A stretch of DNA of 10,798 nt from JAKZRT01 sp047518005 (GTDB taxonomy: Bacteria; Pseudomonadota; Alphaproteobacteria; Rhodobacterales; Rhodobacteraceae): NCBI GenBank assembly GCA_047518005.1, contig JAKZRT010000035.1:1-10798 (forward strand), read 5' to 3'. Shown here piece after piece: positions 1-7,067 of the stretch. The stretch's first letter is position 1. Every line of letters begins with the position of its first letter. The notes under the pieces were generated by a model that was not told where the DNA came from, ran no database searches, and was given only the letters and a program-made list of their open reading frames with translations. Both the position numbers and the translations under genes were made by a program.

Positions 1-54
1 AACCTCCTCGAACTTCATCAATCTCAGTCCCTGTACCTGCTCCGTCCGACGCAT
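1..54 (-). CDS. Transposase, N-terminal 18 codons only (cut by window edge)
   Basis: Reading leftwards from the ATG at 54-52 gives MRRTEQVQGLRLMKFEEV, which runs off the window. From memory this matches the start of a transposase type grouped under ISNCY (possibly IS1202-like), in which a helix-turn-helix region follows this 'RLMKFEEV' stretch and a DDE integrase core comes after. A purine-rich ribosome binding site (GGAGGGAGG on the minus strand, 57-65) sits directly upstream, which supports this start. The outer side carries terminal repeats ending near 119, so this is the 5' end of an insertion sequence lying mostly outside the window. With only 18 residues the family assignment is tentative; that it is a transposase is supported by its position inside a broken gene. 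Confidence 0.6.
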   Translation of the reverse strand, partial: MRRTEQVQGLRLMKFEEV

Positions 55-84
55 CGCCTCCCTCCATGGCTTGGAGGCGTTCTA

Positions 85-119
85 AAACCGGACAGATCAT
101 CTGGTACATAAACCGGACA
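85..119 (-). repeat. Insertion sequence terminal repeats: two copies of a 10-bp motif
   Basis: The motif AAACCGGACA (plus strand; TGTCCGGTTT on the minus strand) occurs at 85-94 and again at 110-119, in the same orientation and 25 bases apart. The outer copy coincides with the inferred insertion boundary and the inner copy lies between it and the transposase start. Repeated subterminal copies like these usually serve as transposase binding sites. The two copies are exact; the function is inferred. Confidence 0.55.
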
Positions 120-471
120 TATCGCGTGTTACCGACATTGCCTGGGTCGGCAGCTTGGACGAATGGAAGATTGTGGTTACGATGCCAATGTCCCCAAGAC
201 CCAGTCTCACGCCTTCGAGAACGCCTTTGGGCTTTACGATGGATCCGCCATAACTTTCCTGCCAGTCCATTTGGTAGTTGCCGGTTTCGGCCAGAATATT
301 GTCCACCTCTGGGTTAAAAAAGTTGGAGAATTCCTTTACCCAAAGCGCGCGCGCGGGGTAGCCGTCGATCACCACAGCGCGAATGGTTTCCGCGGCCACG
401 ACGGGCACCGCAATCAGTCCTGTCATCAAAGCGGCCAGCGCCGGTCCCTTCCACAGAACGTTCATCGTCAT
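97..471 (-). pseudogene. TRAP transporter solute-binding protein (DctP type), truncated by an insertion sequence
   Basis: The frame begins with a signal peptide (hydrophobic residues about 11-27, likely cut after VVAA before ETIRAV), followed by a periplasmic domain resembling TRAP-type dicarboxylate/organic acid binding proteins. The N-terminal beta strand, a WxKEFSNFF helix and the 'LGDIGIVTT' segment near residues 92-100 are the recognisable parts. About 117 residues appear native; the last seven (MSGLCTR) and the stop at 97-99 come from the insertion sequence. Full-length members are about 330-380 residues, so most of the ligand-binding fold is gone and the gene is almost certainly inactive. 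The start could be 471 or, two codons later, 465; neither has a strong ribosome binding site. Its DctQ and DctM membrane partners are not in the window. The original ligand cannot be read from this fragment. Confidence 0.75.
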
Positions 472-490
472 CTCATTTGTTTTTGCTGGT

Positions 491-838
491 TTAACGAAGC
501 GCCTGATCCTTGACCCAGGTCACTTCGACTTCGGTTCCCGCCGACCTGAACAGCTTTGACAACGGACAGTATTTTTCGGTTTCAACGCCGACGCGGGTCA
601 ACGCCTCCTGAACTGCCGAACCATTGGCGCGAACGGTCACCGCGACAGACCGGTAAGGCACGTCAATCTCGCTTTCCAAAATGACACCGCGCCGATCGAA
701 CTGGCATTCTGCGTCAATCATCAACTGACCGATATCGACGCCCAGTGCCGACGCGCATTTGTGGCCGATGACATTGATGCACCCGGCAAGCGCTGAAAGT
801 GCTGTTTCTGTCGGCGAAGGCCCCATGTTGGTGCCGCC
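491..838 (-). pseudogene. OsmC-family peroxide-reductase-like protein, C-terminal remnant
   Basis: The last 115 codons of a 228-codon open frame match the OsmC/Ohr family, small dimeric thiol-dependent proteins that reduce organic hydroperoxides or act on related substrates in the cytoplasm. Visible hallmarks are 'GGTNMGPSPTE' at the beginning, the first conserved cysteine in 'ALAGC', the second in 'EKYCPLS', and the family ending 'GTEVEVTWV'. Both redox cysteines are therefore present. The N-terminal beta-sheet portion (roughly the first 40-60 residues of a normal ~140-170-residue protein) is missing; in its place the frame continues upstream into an unrelated nitroreductase fragment without a stop. 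No start codon with a good ribosome binding site is evident at the OsmC part itself. I treat it as a remnant, although the frame is open and a chimeric protein could be made. Confidence 0.7.
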
Positions 839-1072
839 TCGGGCCGCAATCATAAAATATGCGCACTGCAATGTCCCGTTGCGAAACGCAGTGATTTCAG
901 AGTGTTCTGGCTTGTTCTCAAAGTGCGTACGTCGGTCTTCATGCGGGAAGAGGAACGGGAGTTCTTTCCAGAACTCGAGATCAAAGGCGATGATCACGGT
1001 TGCCGGAGCCGACATCATTTTGTCGATGTTCTTGTCTTTGAGCGATTTTGCCAGGCGCGCCTTGCCGTCGGC
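839..1072 (-). pseudogene. RutE-like nitroreductase, internal fragment fused in frame to the OsmC remnant
   Basis: Upstream of the OsmC part, the same minus-strand frame encodes about 78 residues resembling the middle of RutE/malonic-semialdehyde-reductase-type nitroreductases. The recognisable run is 'GKARLAKSL', then 'DKMMSAPATVIIAFD', 'FWKELPFLFPHED', and 'TAFRNGTLQCAYFMIAAR'. The family normally continues with 'LGLDTGPMSGF' and about 60 more residues and is preceded by an FMN-binding N-terminal part (~195 residues in total); both ends are absent here. The right breakpoint lies within about 1065-1072, where the plus strand begins to read as a YciI-family protein. The frame stays open upstream to 1177, but that stretch is antisense to the YciI remnant and does not look like a protein. 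The fragment cannot form a complete flavin site, so it is called a pseudogene. Confidence 0.65.
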
Positions 1073-1337
1073 GCATCTTGGATACCAGCAAGATCTTGAA
1101 AGGAATGGCGTTCTGGTTCTCGCCGGGCCGTTGTCGGACCCGAGCGGCGAGGTCATGGCGGGTGCCGGTCTGATCAATTACCGCGCCGGCTCGATGGATG
1201 AGGCCAGGAAAATAGCGGATAACGACCCGATGCATAAGGCTGGTGCGCGAACCTATACGTTGCGCAAATGGCTGGTGAACGAAGGCAATATATCCCTGAA
1301 CATCGGGCTTTCCACGCGGACGGTCGACTTATCCTAA
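1071..1337 (+). pseudogene. YciI-family protein, N-terminally truncated
   Basis: On the plus strand, from the codon before 'AHLGYQQDLERNG' to the TAA at 1335-1337, about 88 codons read as a YciI-related protein. Recognisable pieces are 'AHLGYQQDL', 'LVLAGPL', 'GAGLINYRAGSMDEAR', 'DPMHKAGARTYTLRKW' and a family-like C-terminal tail. YciI-type proteins are small ferredoxin-fold, dimeric, cytoplasmic proteins of mostly unknown biochemical role, about 95-130 residues long. The first ~20 residues, including the start codon and first beta strand, are missing; the upstream codons belong antisense to the nitroreductase fragment. The frame is open far to the left, but those residues are a shadow of the minus-strand fragments. 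The truncation makes function unlikely. Confidence 0.65.
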
Positions 1338-1527
1338 AGGGGCCTCGGACCCTGGCTAGGTCGAGCACGTTGGGCGAGTTGCTGGCGACATTGTTTGACC
1401 GACGACCCTTTGGCAGAAAGGTCAGCGACGGCTGGGAAATCTAGTTGACTGGTGCGGTTCTGCCGGATCGCTGGTCGGGTTGACAACAGGTTATTGTGCA
1501 TCGCCACTGAATTTGCCTTCCTGCAAC

Positions 1528-2136
1528 CTACCAGTTGGTAAAGCTGTCGCGTGCCGCGCGCCAGGCCATCCAATCCTCGGGCGTGTCCAGATCGGTCGTC
1601 GCGTGCCGGTCGGGCAACGACACGTCCAGCGAAAGTTCCCCGTGCAGTACGCCCTTGGCGCCAATGTCCCCGCGCAGGCGCTGCAAGTCGGGAAAAAGCC
1701 GTGCGGGAAATATGACCGGATGCCCTGGTTTGCCGTCAACATCAACTGCCCGCACGATCCGTGCCGGGTTGGCCTGCGCCACATCGATCAGGGTGGTGAA
1801 ATCTTGCCGGGTGATCTCGGGCATATCGGCCGGAACGATGGCCAGCGCATCGCAGGTGACGAAATGATCAACACCGCGACGCACCGACGCGGCCATGTCT
1901 TTGTCGGTGTCGGTGACGGTAAGTCGGGCAAGATCTTTGAGGTCATCAAGCACCGCGCGGCGCGCCTGGCCAAGCGGACCTTCGGGCAGGGTCACGCCGA
2001 CAAGGTTGCAAGCCCCAAGTGCATTCATCGACATCCGGCGCAGCAACGGGACGCCGCGAATGTCTTCCAAAAGCTTGTCGGTCCCCCGCATCCGCGTCGA
2101 TGTACCGGCGGCAAGGATGACTATTGCGATCCGCAT
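1528..2136 (-). CDS. MocA-like nucleotidyltransferase (molybdopterin cytidylyltransferase type)
   Basis: This 202-residue protein is a single nucleotidyltransferase domain of the MobA/MocA class. The N-terminal nucleotide-binding loop 'LAAGTSTRMRGTDKLL' covers residues 8-23, the metal-binding aspartate motif 'PADMPE' is at 102-107 (D104), and 'GKPGHPVIF' (135-143) followed by 'RGDIGAK' (155-161) is the pattern typical of MocA, which joins CTP to molybdopterin to make the cofactor of xanthine-dehydrogenase-family enzymes. Relatives of this family also transfer nucleotides to sugars or other cofactors, so the substrate is not certain. It starts 43 bases after the dehydrogenase stop on the same strand and is probably the last gene of the operon. 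No XdhC, molybdenum hydroxylase or CO-dehydrogenase-type gene is in the window, which is unusual for a MocA. The ribosome binding site is weak, suggesting low expression or translation from the upstream message. Confidence 0.8.
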   Translation of the reverse strand: MRIAIVILAAGTSTRMRGTDKLLEDIRGVPLLRRMSMNALGACNLVGVTLPEGPLGQARRAVLDDLKDLARLTVTDTDKDMAASVRRGVDHFVTCDALAIVPADMPEITRQDFTTLIDVAQANPARIVRAVDVDGKPGHPVIFPARLFPDLQRLRGDIGAKGVLHGELSLDVSLPDRHATTDLDTPEDWMAWRAARDSFTNW

Positions 2137-2179
2137 GGGCCAGATATTACCACATTGCCGGTCAGTGGAATATCCGCAA

Positions 2180-4594
2180 TCAGTCGCGCATGCGGCTGAA
2201 TTCCGGGTCGAAAAGCGGTTGCGTAATCACCCGCGCTGCACGCAGGTCGCCCAGGATCTCGATCTGCGCCTCGGTCCCCTCAACGGCCCGCTCGCGGGGC
2301 AGAAACCCCAAAGCAACCGATTTCTGCGCCCAGTGCGAATAGCCGCCCGAGGTGCAGAACCCTTGGACTTTTCCGTCCAGCCAGATCGGCTCGTAGGCCA
2401 CAACATCGGCGTCGTCGGCGTCAACCACAAAGGCCACCAGTTTGCGGGCAGGCGGCGCGGCGCGTTCGGCCTCGGCCGCCGCGCGTCCGATGAAATCAAC
2501 GTTCTTCTTGAACGAGATGAATCGGTCCAGCCCGGTCTCGGCAGCGGTGTAATCGGGCGAGAACTCGCGCTGCCACGACCCGAAAAACCGATCCAGCCGC
2601 AGGCTCATCATCGCGCGCATGCCGAAGGGTCGCAGCCCAAGGTCGCGGCCCGCCTCCCAAAGCGCCCGGAACACTGCCCGCTGCGATGTGGGCTCGCAGA
2701 ATATTTCGTACCCCAGATCTCCGGTGTAGCTCACGCGCTGCACCAGCGCGCCCGTCATACCGACCGTCATCATCCGCGCATCGAGAAACTTCAGAGCATC
2801 GGGTCCCACGTCGGCCTTGGCAACACGCGACAGAAGCGCGCGCGCTTGGAGTCCCGCGATTTGAAAACCGGTCCAGCGATCCGAGATGTTTTCGACCCGC
2901 ACATCGCCCTCAAGATGGGCCTCGAACCAGCGCAGATGATAGTCCTGCGCAGTGTACGACGCGGTCAGGTTAAACTCGGTCTCGCCAAGGCAGGTCACAG
3001 TGAAGTCACCCACCAGCCTGCCGGACGGGGCCAGCATCGGGGTCAGCGTCAGCCGGCCGGGCCGCGGGATACGCCCGGCCATGACCCGGTCCAGCCAGGC
3101 GCGCGCATCAGCACCGGTTACTTTGAACTTTCCAAAATTATGGACCTCGTTGATGCCGACGCCGCTGCGCACTGCGCGCACCTCTTGGCCCGTTGCCTCC
3201 CAGGCGTTCGAACGGCGGAAACTGGGCGTCTCGTACCGTGGCTCGCCTTTGAGGGCAAAATAATTGGGCATCTCAAGCCCATAAGTTTCGCCCCAGACCG
3301 CCCCCATGCGATCCCAGATGTCGTACATCTGAGTGGTGCGAAACGGTCGCGCGGCTGGCAGTTCCTCGTTTGGAAATGTGATCGAAAAGCGCTTTTGATA
3401 ATTCTCGATCACCTTTGGCACCGTGTAGCCCGGCGTGGTCCAGCGCCCGTACCGCGCGACATCCATGGCGCGCGGGTCGCGCTCGGTCTCGCCATTGATC
3501 ATCCACTGCGCCAGGCTCAGCCCGACGCCGCCGCCCTGGCTGAACCCGGCCATCACCGCGCAGGCGCACCAGTAATTGCGCAATCCCGGCACCGGTCCGA
3601 CCAGCGGATTGCCATCAGGCGCAAAAGTGAAAGGACCGTGGATGACACGCTTTACACCCGCGGTCTGAAGGACCGGAAAGCGCTCGTAGGCGAAGGCCAC
3701 CGAGTCTTCGATTTTCTCGAGCTGGTCATTCAATAACTCGTGCCCGAAATCCCACGGCGTACCCTCGACGGACCAAGGTTCGCAGTTCTGTTCGTAGAAC
3801 CCTATGCAGAGCCCGCGTCCCTCTTGCCGCAGATAGCTTTCGCCACCGGGGTCGATGACATGGGGGATTTCCACTTCGCGCTCGTGGATCGACGCGATAT
3901 CGTCGGTCACCAGATACTGGTGCGCCATCGGTAAGAGCGGCAGAGAGACCCCCGCCATGGCCCCCACTTCGCGCGCCCACAGCCCGCCCGCGTTGACAAC
4001 ATGTTCGGCGTGGATCGTACCCTTTTCGGTCACCAAGTCCCAGCTTCCGTCGCCGCGTGGGTTAAGCTCTAGAACCCGGTTGTGGGTCACAATATCGGCC
4101 CCGCCCATCCGCGCCGCTTTGGCATAGGCGTGGGTGGTGCCCGATGGGTCAAGGTGCCCGTCGAGCGGGTCGTAAAGTGCGCCCAGAACCCCTTTGGTGT
4201 TGACGAAGTCGGCGCGCGCGGCGATCTCGGCGGGCGACCAGATTTCGGTATGCAACCCCATGTATCGGTGCTTGGCGCGCTCGGCCTTCAGCATGTCCAA
4301 CCGCTCGGGCGTGTCGGCCAGCGTCAGGCCGCCCACATGGTGCAGCCCGCAGGACATGCCGGTGATCTCTTCCAGTTCGTTGTATAGCCCGATGGTATAG
4401 CCCTGAAGCGCGGCCATATTGGTGTCGCCGTTCAGCGTGTGAAACCCGCCCGCCGCGTGCCAGGTGCTGCCGCTGGTCAGTTCGGACCGTTCGATCAGCA
4501 TCACGTCGGACCAGCCCAACTTGGTCAGATGGTAGGCCACCGAAGCGCCGACGACGCCGCCGCCGATGATCGCGGCGCGGGTGGTGGTTTTCAT
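2180..4594 (-). CDS. FAD-dependent dimethylglycine/sarcosine dehydrogenase-like protein with GcvT domain
   Basis: The 804-residue protein has the full layout of the dimethylglycine/sarcosine dehydrogenase family. It has an N-terminal FAD oxidoreductase domain (about 1-370) with dinucleotide motif GGGVVG at 11-16 and ribose-binding E35, then a short linking domain (about 370-430). A tetrahydrofolate-binding aminomethyltransferase (GcvT) domain (about 430-710) with 'SYTGDLGYEI' at 622-631 follows, and a C-terminal GcvT barrel (about 715-800). 'STWHAAG' places H46 where dimethylglycine dehydrogenases attach FAD covalently. Such enzymes remove an N-methyl group from a methylated glycine derivative and pass it to tetrahydrofolate as methylene-THF, in the cytoplasm in bacteria. 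The start at 4594 is chosen because AAGGGAG lies just upstream and the FAD motif follows at once; an upstream in-frame start at 4681 adds 29 residues that do not look like protein. It lies 139 bases after livM, suggesting the transporter feeds it. Exact substrate (dimethylglycine, sarcosine or another N-methyl amine) is not determined. Confidence 0.9.
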   Translation of the reverse strand: MKTTTRAAIIGGGVVGASVAYHLTKLGWSDVMLIERSELTSGSTWHAAGGFHTLNGDTNMAALQGYTIGLYNELEEITGMSCGLHHVGGLTLADTPERLDMLKAERAKHRYMGLHTEIWSPAEIAARADFVNTKGVLGALYDPLDGHLDPSGTTHAYAKAARMGGADIVTHNRVLELNPRGDGSWDLVTEKGTIHAEHVVNAGGLWAREVGAMAGVSLPLLPMAHQYLVTDDIASIHEREVEIPHVIDPGGESYLRQEGRGLCIGFYEQNCEPWSVEGTPWDFGHELLNDQLEKIEDSVAFAYERFPVLQTAGVKRVIHGPFTFAPDGNPLVGPVPGLRNYWCACAVMAGFSQGGGVGLSLAQWMINGETERDPRAMDVARYGRWTTPGYTVPKVIENYQKRFSITFPNEELPAARPFRTTQMYDIWDRMGAVWGETYGLEMPNYFALKGEPRYETPSFRRSNAWEATGQEVRAVRSGVGINEVHNFGKFKVTGADARAWLDRVMAGRIPRPGRLTLTPMLAPSGRLVGDFTVTCLGETEFNLTASYTAQDYHLRWFEAHLEGDVRVENISDRWTGFQIAGLQARALLSRVAKADVGPDALKFLDARMMTVGMTGALVQRVSYTGDLGYEIFCEPTSQRAVFRALWEAGRDLGLRPFGMRAMMSLRLDRFFGSWQREFSPDYTAAETGLDRFISFKKNVDFIGRAAAEAERAAPPARKLVAFVVDADDADVVAYEPIWLDGKVQGFCTSGGYSHWAQKSVALGFLPRERAVEGTEAQIEILGDLRAARVITQPLFDPEFSRMRD

Positions 4595-4733
4595 CGACGG
4601 CTCCCTTCGGACAGACACCGGGCAAACTTTGGATAAATTGCGCGCCGTACTGCCGCCTGAATCCGACGCCTTCGGTCGCAACGAAGAAATTTTTCGAAAT
4701 TCCTTGCGCCCAAAATATTTGCGAAGATTCTTC
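4595..4733 (-). promoter_or_regulatory. AT-rich spacer between livM and the dehydrogenase gene, with a degenerate direct repeat
   Basis: This 139-base gap is the only AT-rich patch within the cluster. On the plus strand, two similar segments, AAATTTTTCGAAATTCCTT (4687-4705) and AAATATTTGCGAAGATTCTT (4713-4732, running to the livM stop codon region), lie 26 bases apart in the same orientation. The first includes the small palindrome TTTCGAAA-like core. The position upstream of the dehydrogenase would suit an internal promoter or a regulator site, but no convincing -35/-10 pair was identified. The ribosome binding site AAGGGAG for the dehydrogenase lies at its left end. Confidence 0.3.
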
Positions 4734-6038
4734 TCAGCGCTCGGGGATTAGGCCGCGCGGACTGAACCTGAGGACCAGAAGCAATATCAGCCCCATGGTC
4801 AGCAGACGCATATGTGCCGCGCTGTCGATCAGGTGGTTGCGCAGGGCGTTGTCTTCGGCCAGTCCCGAGGTCAACACATCGATTAGCCAGAGGCCAATCG
4901 GTTCGACCTCGATCCAGAAAAACCAGATCACAAACGCGCCCAGCACCGATCCCCAGTTGTTGCCGGATCCGCCAACGATGACCATCACCCAGATCAGAAA
5001 CGTAAAGCGCAGCGGCTGATAGGTGCCCGGCGTCAAAAGCCCGTCAAGCGAGGTCATCATCGCCCCGGCAATCCCGCAGACCGCCGAACCAATGATGAAG
5101 ACTTGCAAATGCCGCGCGGTCACATCCTTGCCCATGGCCTCGGCCGCGACTTCGTTGTCGCGAATGGCGCGCATCATCCGGCCCCACGGCGACTTCAGCG
5201 AGCGTTGCGCGAGCCAGAGCAAGATCAACAACACCACGGCAAAAAGAATGCCATAGCTGGCTTTCACGTAAAGCGTCGAAGCAGTCACTGGGTTTAGCCC
5301 GAGCGACGCTGCGGCTTCGACGAAACCAGGATCGCTTTGCAGGTCGATCTCGTAGGCAACGGGGCGCGGAATACCGTTCACGTTTTTCACGCCCCGGCTC
5401 AGCCATTCTTCGTTTTTCAAGACTGCAATGACAATCTCGGCGATCCCAAGGGTCGCGATCGCCAGATAATCCGACCGCAAACCCAAAGCCGTTTTGCCGA
5501 TAATCCAGGCCGCGCCAGCGGCCAGAACGCCACCCACGGGCCAGGCAAAGAGAATTGGCAGCCCGGCACCGCCCAGATAACCGGTTCCGGCCGGGTTGAC
5601 CTTTTCAACGGCTGCAACCCCGGCGTCAAAAACGCCGCGAAAAATAAAGAACCCGGCAATCAGAAAGGCAAGCATTGCGACGCTGCGCACCCGACCAGGC
5701 TCCATCTGTCGCCACAGATAAATTGCACCCACAATCGTTGCGGCCCCAAGCAAAAGCCCCAGAATAACTTGCAGGCCCCCGGCCGCCCAGGCGTCGGCCG
5801 TAGGCGGCATACCGACAATCACCGCCGCCAGACCGCCGAGGGCAACAAACCCCATGATCCCGATGTTGAAAAGCCCGGCATAGCCCCATTGCAGGTTCAC
5901 GCCCAAAGCCATGATCGCGGAAATGAGCCCCATGTTTATCAGCAACAGAGCTGTGTTAGTCCCCTGGACGATGCCAGCCCCGGCGATCAGCGCCGCGACA
6001 AGGGCAAACATAAGCGGGGTTCTGACGCGATTGCTCAT
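4734..6038 (-). CDS. livM: LIV-type ABC transporter permease LivM
   Basis: This 434-residue polytopic inner-membrane protein is the second permease of a branched-chain amino acid (LIV/HAAT) type ABC importer. Family landmarks are 'LQWGYAGLFNIG' (49-60), 'GLRSDYLAIATLG' (186-198), the cytoplasmic coupling loop 'WGRMMRAIRDNEVAAEAMG' (285-303) that docks on the ATPases, and 'VIVGGSGNNWGSVLGA' (353-368). Two extra hydrophobic stretches near residues 89-108 and 119-137, separated by a charged 'RQMEPGRVR', make the N-terminal half longer than in short LivM proteins of around 300-350 residues. Its ATG overlaps the livH TGA by four bases (ATGA, 6035-6038), which indicates translational coupling and a fixed LivH:LivM ratio. 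LIV-type importers carry amino acids, amides, urea and other small polar compounds, so the family alone does not fix the substrate. Confidence 0.93.
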   Translation of the reverse strand: MSNRVRTPLMFALVAALIAGAGIVQGTNTALLLINMGLISAIMALGVNLQWGYAGLFNIGIMGFVALGGLAAVIVGMPPTADAWAAGGLQVILGLLLGAATIVGAIYLWRQMEPGRVRSVAMLAFLIAGFFIFRGVFDAGVAAVEKVNPAGTGYLGGAGLPILFAWPVGGVLAAGAAWIIGKTALGLRSDYLAIATLGIAEIVIAVLKNEEWLSRGVKNVNGIPRPVAYEIDLQSDPGFVEAAASLGLNPVTASTLYVKASYGILFAVVLLILLWLAQRSLKSPWGRMMRAIRDNEVAAEAMGKDVTARHLQVFIIGSAVCGIAGAMMTSLDGLLTPGTYQPLRFTFLIWVMVIVGGSGNNWGSVLGAFVIWFFWIEVEPIGLWLIDVLTSGLAEDNALRNHLIDSAAHMRLLTMGLILLLVLRFSPRGLIPER

Positions 6039-7045
6039 GCGGTTTGCCCCTTAAAAAGGCCCGTGGGTTTGAAAAGCAGGACGATTACCAGGATCGCAAA
6101 CGACACCGCGAATTTATAGTCAGTACTCAAAAGCTGGGCCAAGCCGGAAATTTCCCAGGTTTCCGGCAGCAGGTAATTGGCAACCTTCTTCCAGGCGTAG
6201 GTGACCGTTACTTCGGAGAACGCTATGACAAATCCGCCGGCAATGGCCCCGAGCGGGCTTCCCAGCCCACCTACGATCGCGCTGGCGAAAATTGGCAGCA
6301 ATAACTGGAAATAGGTGAACGGTTTGAACGATTTATCGAGCCCATAGAGCACCCCCGCAATCGTCGCCAGGGTCGCCACGAGCAGCCAAGTCACCAAAAC
6401 CACGCGCTCGGGGTTGATGCCCGACAACAGCGCCAGATCGCGGTTGTCGGAATAGGCGCGCATCGACTTGCCCGTGCGCGTCCGGTTGAGAAACCAGAAC
6501 AATGCAACGACCACGATCACCGCCGTTACAATCGTCAGCCCTTGTGTGGTTTTGAACGCCAGCCCCTCGCTCAGGCCCTTCATCTCTTTGAACTCGCGGG
6601 CCGAGATAATGAATCTCACCCCATCGGCAAATCGCTGGTCACCCGGTCCGATCACAAACCGGACCAGACCGTTGGTGATGAACATGACCCCCATGGACAC
6701 GATCACCAGAATGACCGGTGCGGCGCGCTGTGCGCGATAAAACCGATAGACAACACGGTCGGTAAACAAAAGCAGCAGCGCCGTCGCCGCGATCCCGACC
6801 GGCAATGCCAAAAGCGCTGTGGGCAGGGGGCCCAGGCTGACCCCCAGACTTTGCAGCCACCAGGTGACCAGAATGGTGATCATCGCCCCAAAGGCCATGG
6901 TGTCGCCGTGGGCAAAATTGGAGAACCGCAGGATGCCGTAGATCAGCGTCACACCAAGCGCGCCCAAAGCCAGTTGCGCGCCATAGGCCGTGGCCGGGAT
7001 AATGACAAAGTTCAGAAGCGCAACAATCGCGTTCAGCGCGTCCAT
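6035..7045 (-). CDS. livH: LIV-type ABC transporter permease LivH
   Basis: This 336-residue inner-membrane permease pairs with LivM to form the translocation channel. The family signature 'YGILRFSNFAHGD' is at 36-48, the cytoplasmic coupling loop with 'TGKSMRAYSDN' at 191-201, and 'AIVGGLGSPLGAIAGG' at 256-271; about eight hydrophobic segments are visible. It is slightly longer than the usual ~290-310 residues, mainly through a stretch at about 137-168 ('GDQRFADG' to 'GLSEGLAF') that is probably periplasmic. The start at 7045 is preceded by a run of six G on the minus strand, a plausible though non-ideal ribosome binding site, and lies 22 bases after the stop of the small exported protein gene. 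The stop overlaps the livM start. Confidence 0.93.
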   Translation of the reverse strand: MDALNAIVALLNFVIIPATAYGAQLALGALGVTLIYGILRFSNFAHGDTMAFGAMITILVTWWLQSLGVSLGPLPTALLALPVGIAATALLLLFTDRVVYRFYRAQRAAPVILVIVSMGVMFITNGLVRFVIGPGDQRFADGVRFIISAREFKEMKGLSEGLAFKTTQGLTIVTAVIVVVALFWFLNRTRTGKSMRAYSDNRDLALLSGINPERVVLVTWLLVATLATIAGVLYGLDKSFKPFTYFQLLLPIFASAIVGGLGSPLGAIAGGFVIAFSEVTVTYAWKKVANYLLPETWEISGLAQLLSTDYKFAVSFAILVIVLLFKPTGLFKGQTA

Positions 7046-7067
7046 GCCGGGCCCCCCGATGGTTGGA

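Larger units (their letters stand above)
1..119 (-). mobile_element. End of an insertion sequence inserted into a dctP-type gene
   Basis: The dctP-type reading frame to the right stops looking like its family at about position 120. The bases to the left carry a transposase start and repeated TGTCCGGTTT motifs, so an insertion sequence end is placed at about 119, with outer tip TGTCCGG. Only one end is in the window, so the opposite inverted repeat, the total length and any target-site duplication cannot be seen. The exact boundary could shift by one or two bases. Confidence 0.6.

Noticed and set aside
1338..1527. Possible further gene remnant between YciI and the MocA-like gene
   Set aside because: Short open stretches exist on both strands, but none gave a recognisable protein pattern, and no hairpin terminator or repeat was found.
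1895..3736. Plus-strand 613-codon open frame
   Set aside because: It is antisense to the dehydrogenase and MocA-like genes; the residues are arginine-, proline- and histidine-rich as expected for a shadow in GC-rich DNA.
4595..4681. N-terminal extension of the dehydrogenase from a start at 4681
   Set aside because: The 29 extra residues do not resemble the family or a signal peptide, while the start at 4594 has a good ribosome binding site and leads directly into the FAD motif.
5337..6119. Plus-strand 260-codon open frame
   Set aside because: Antisense to livM with low-complexity, charged content and no family resemblance; a shadow frame.
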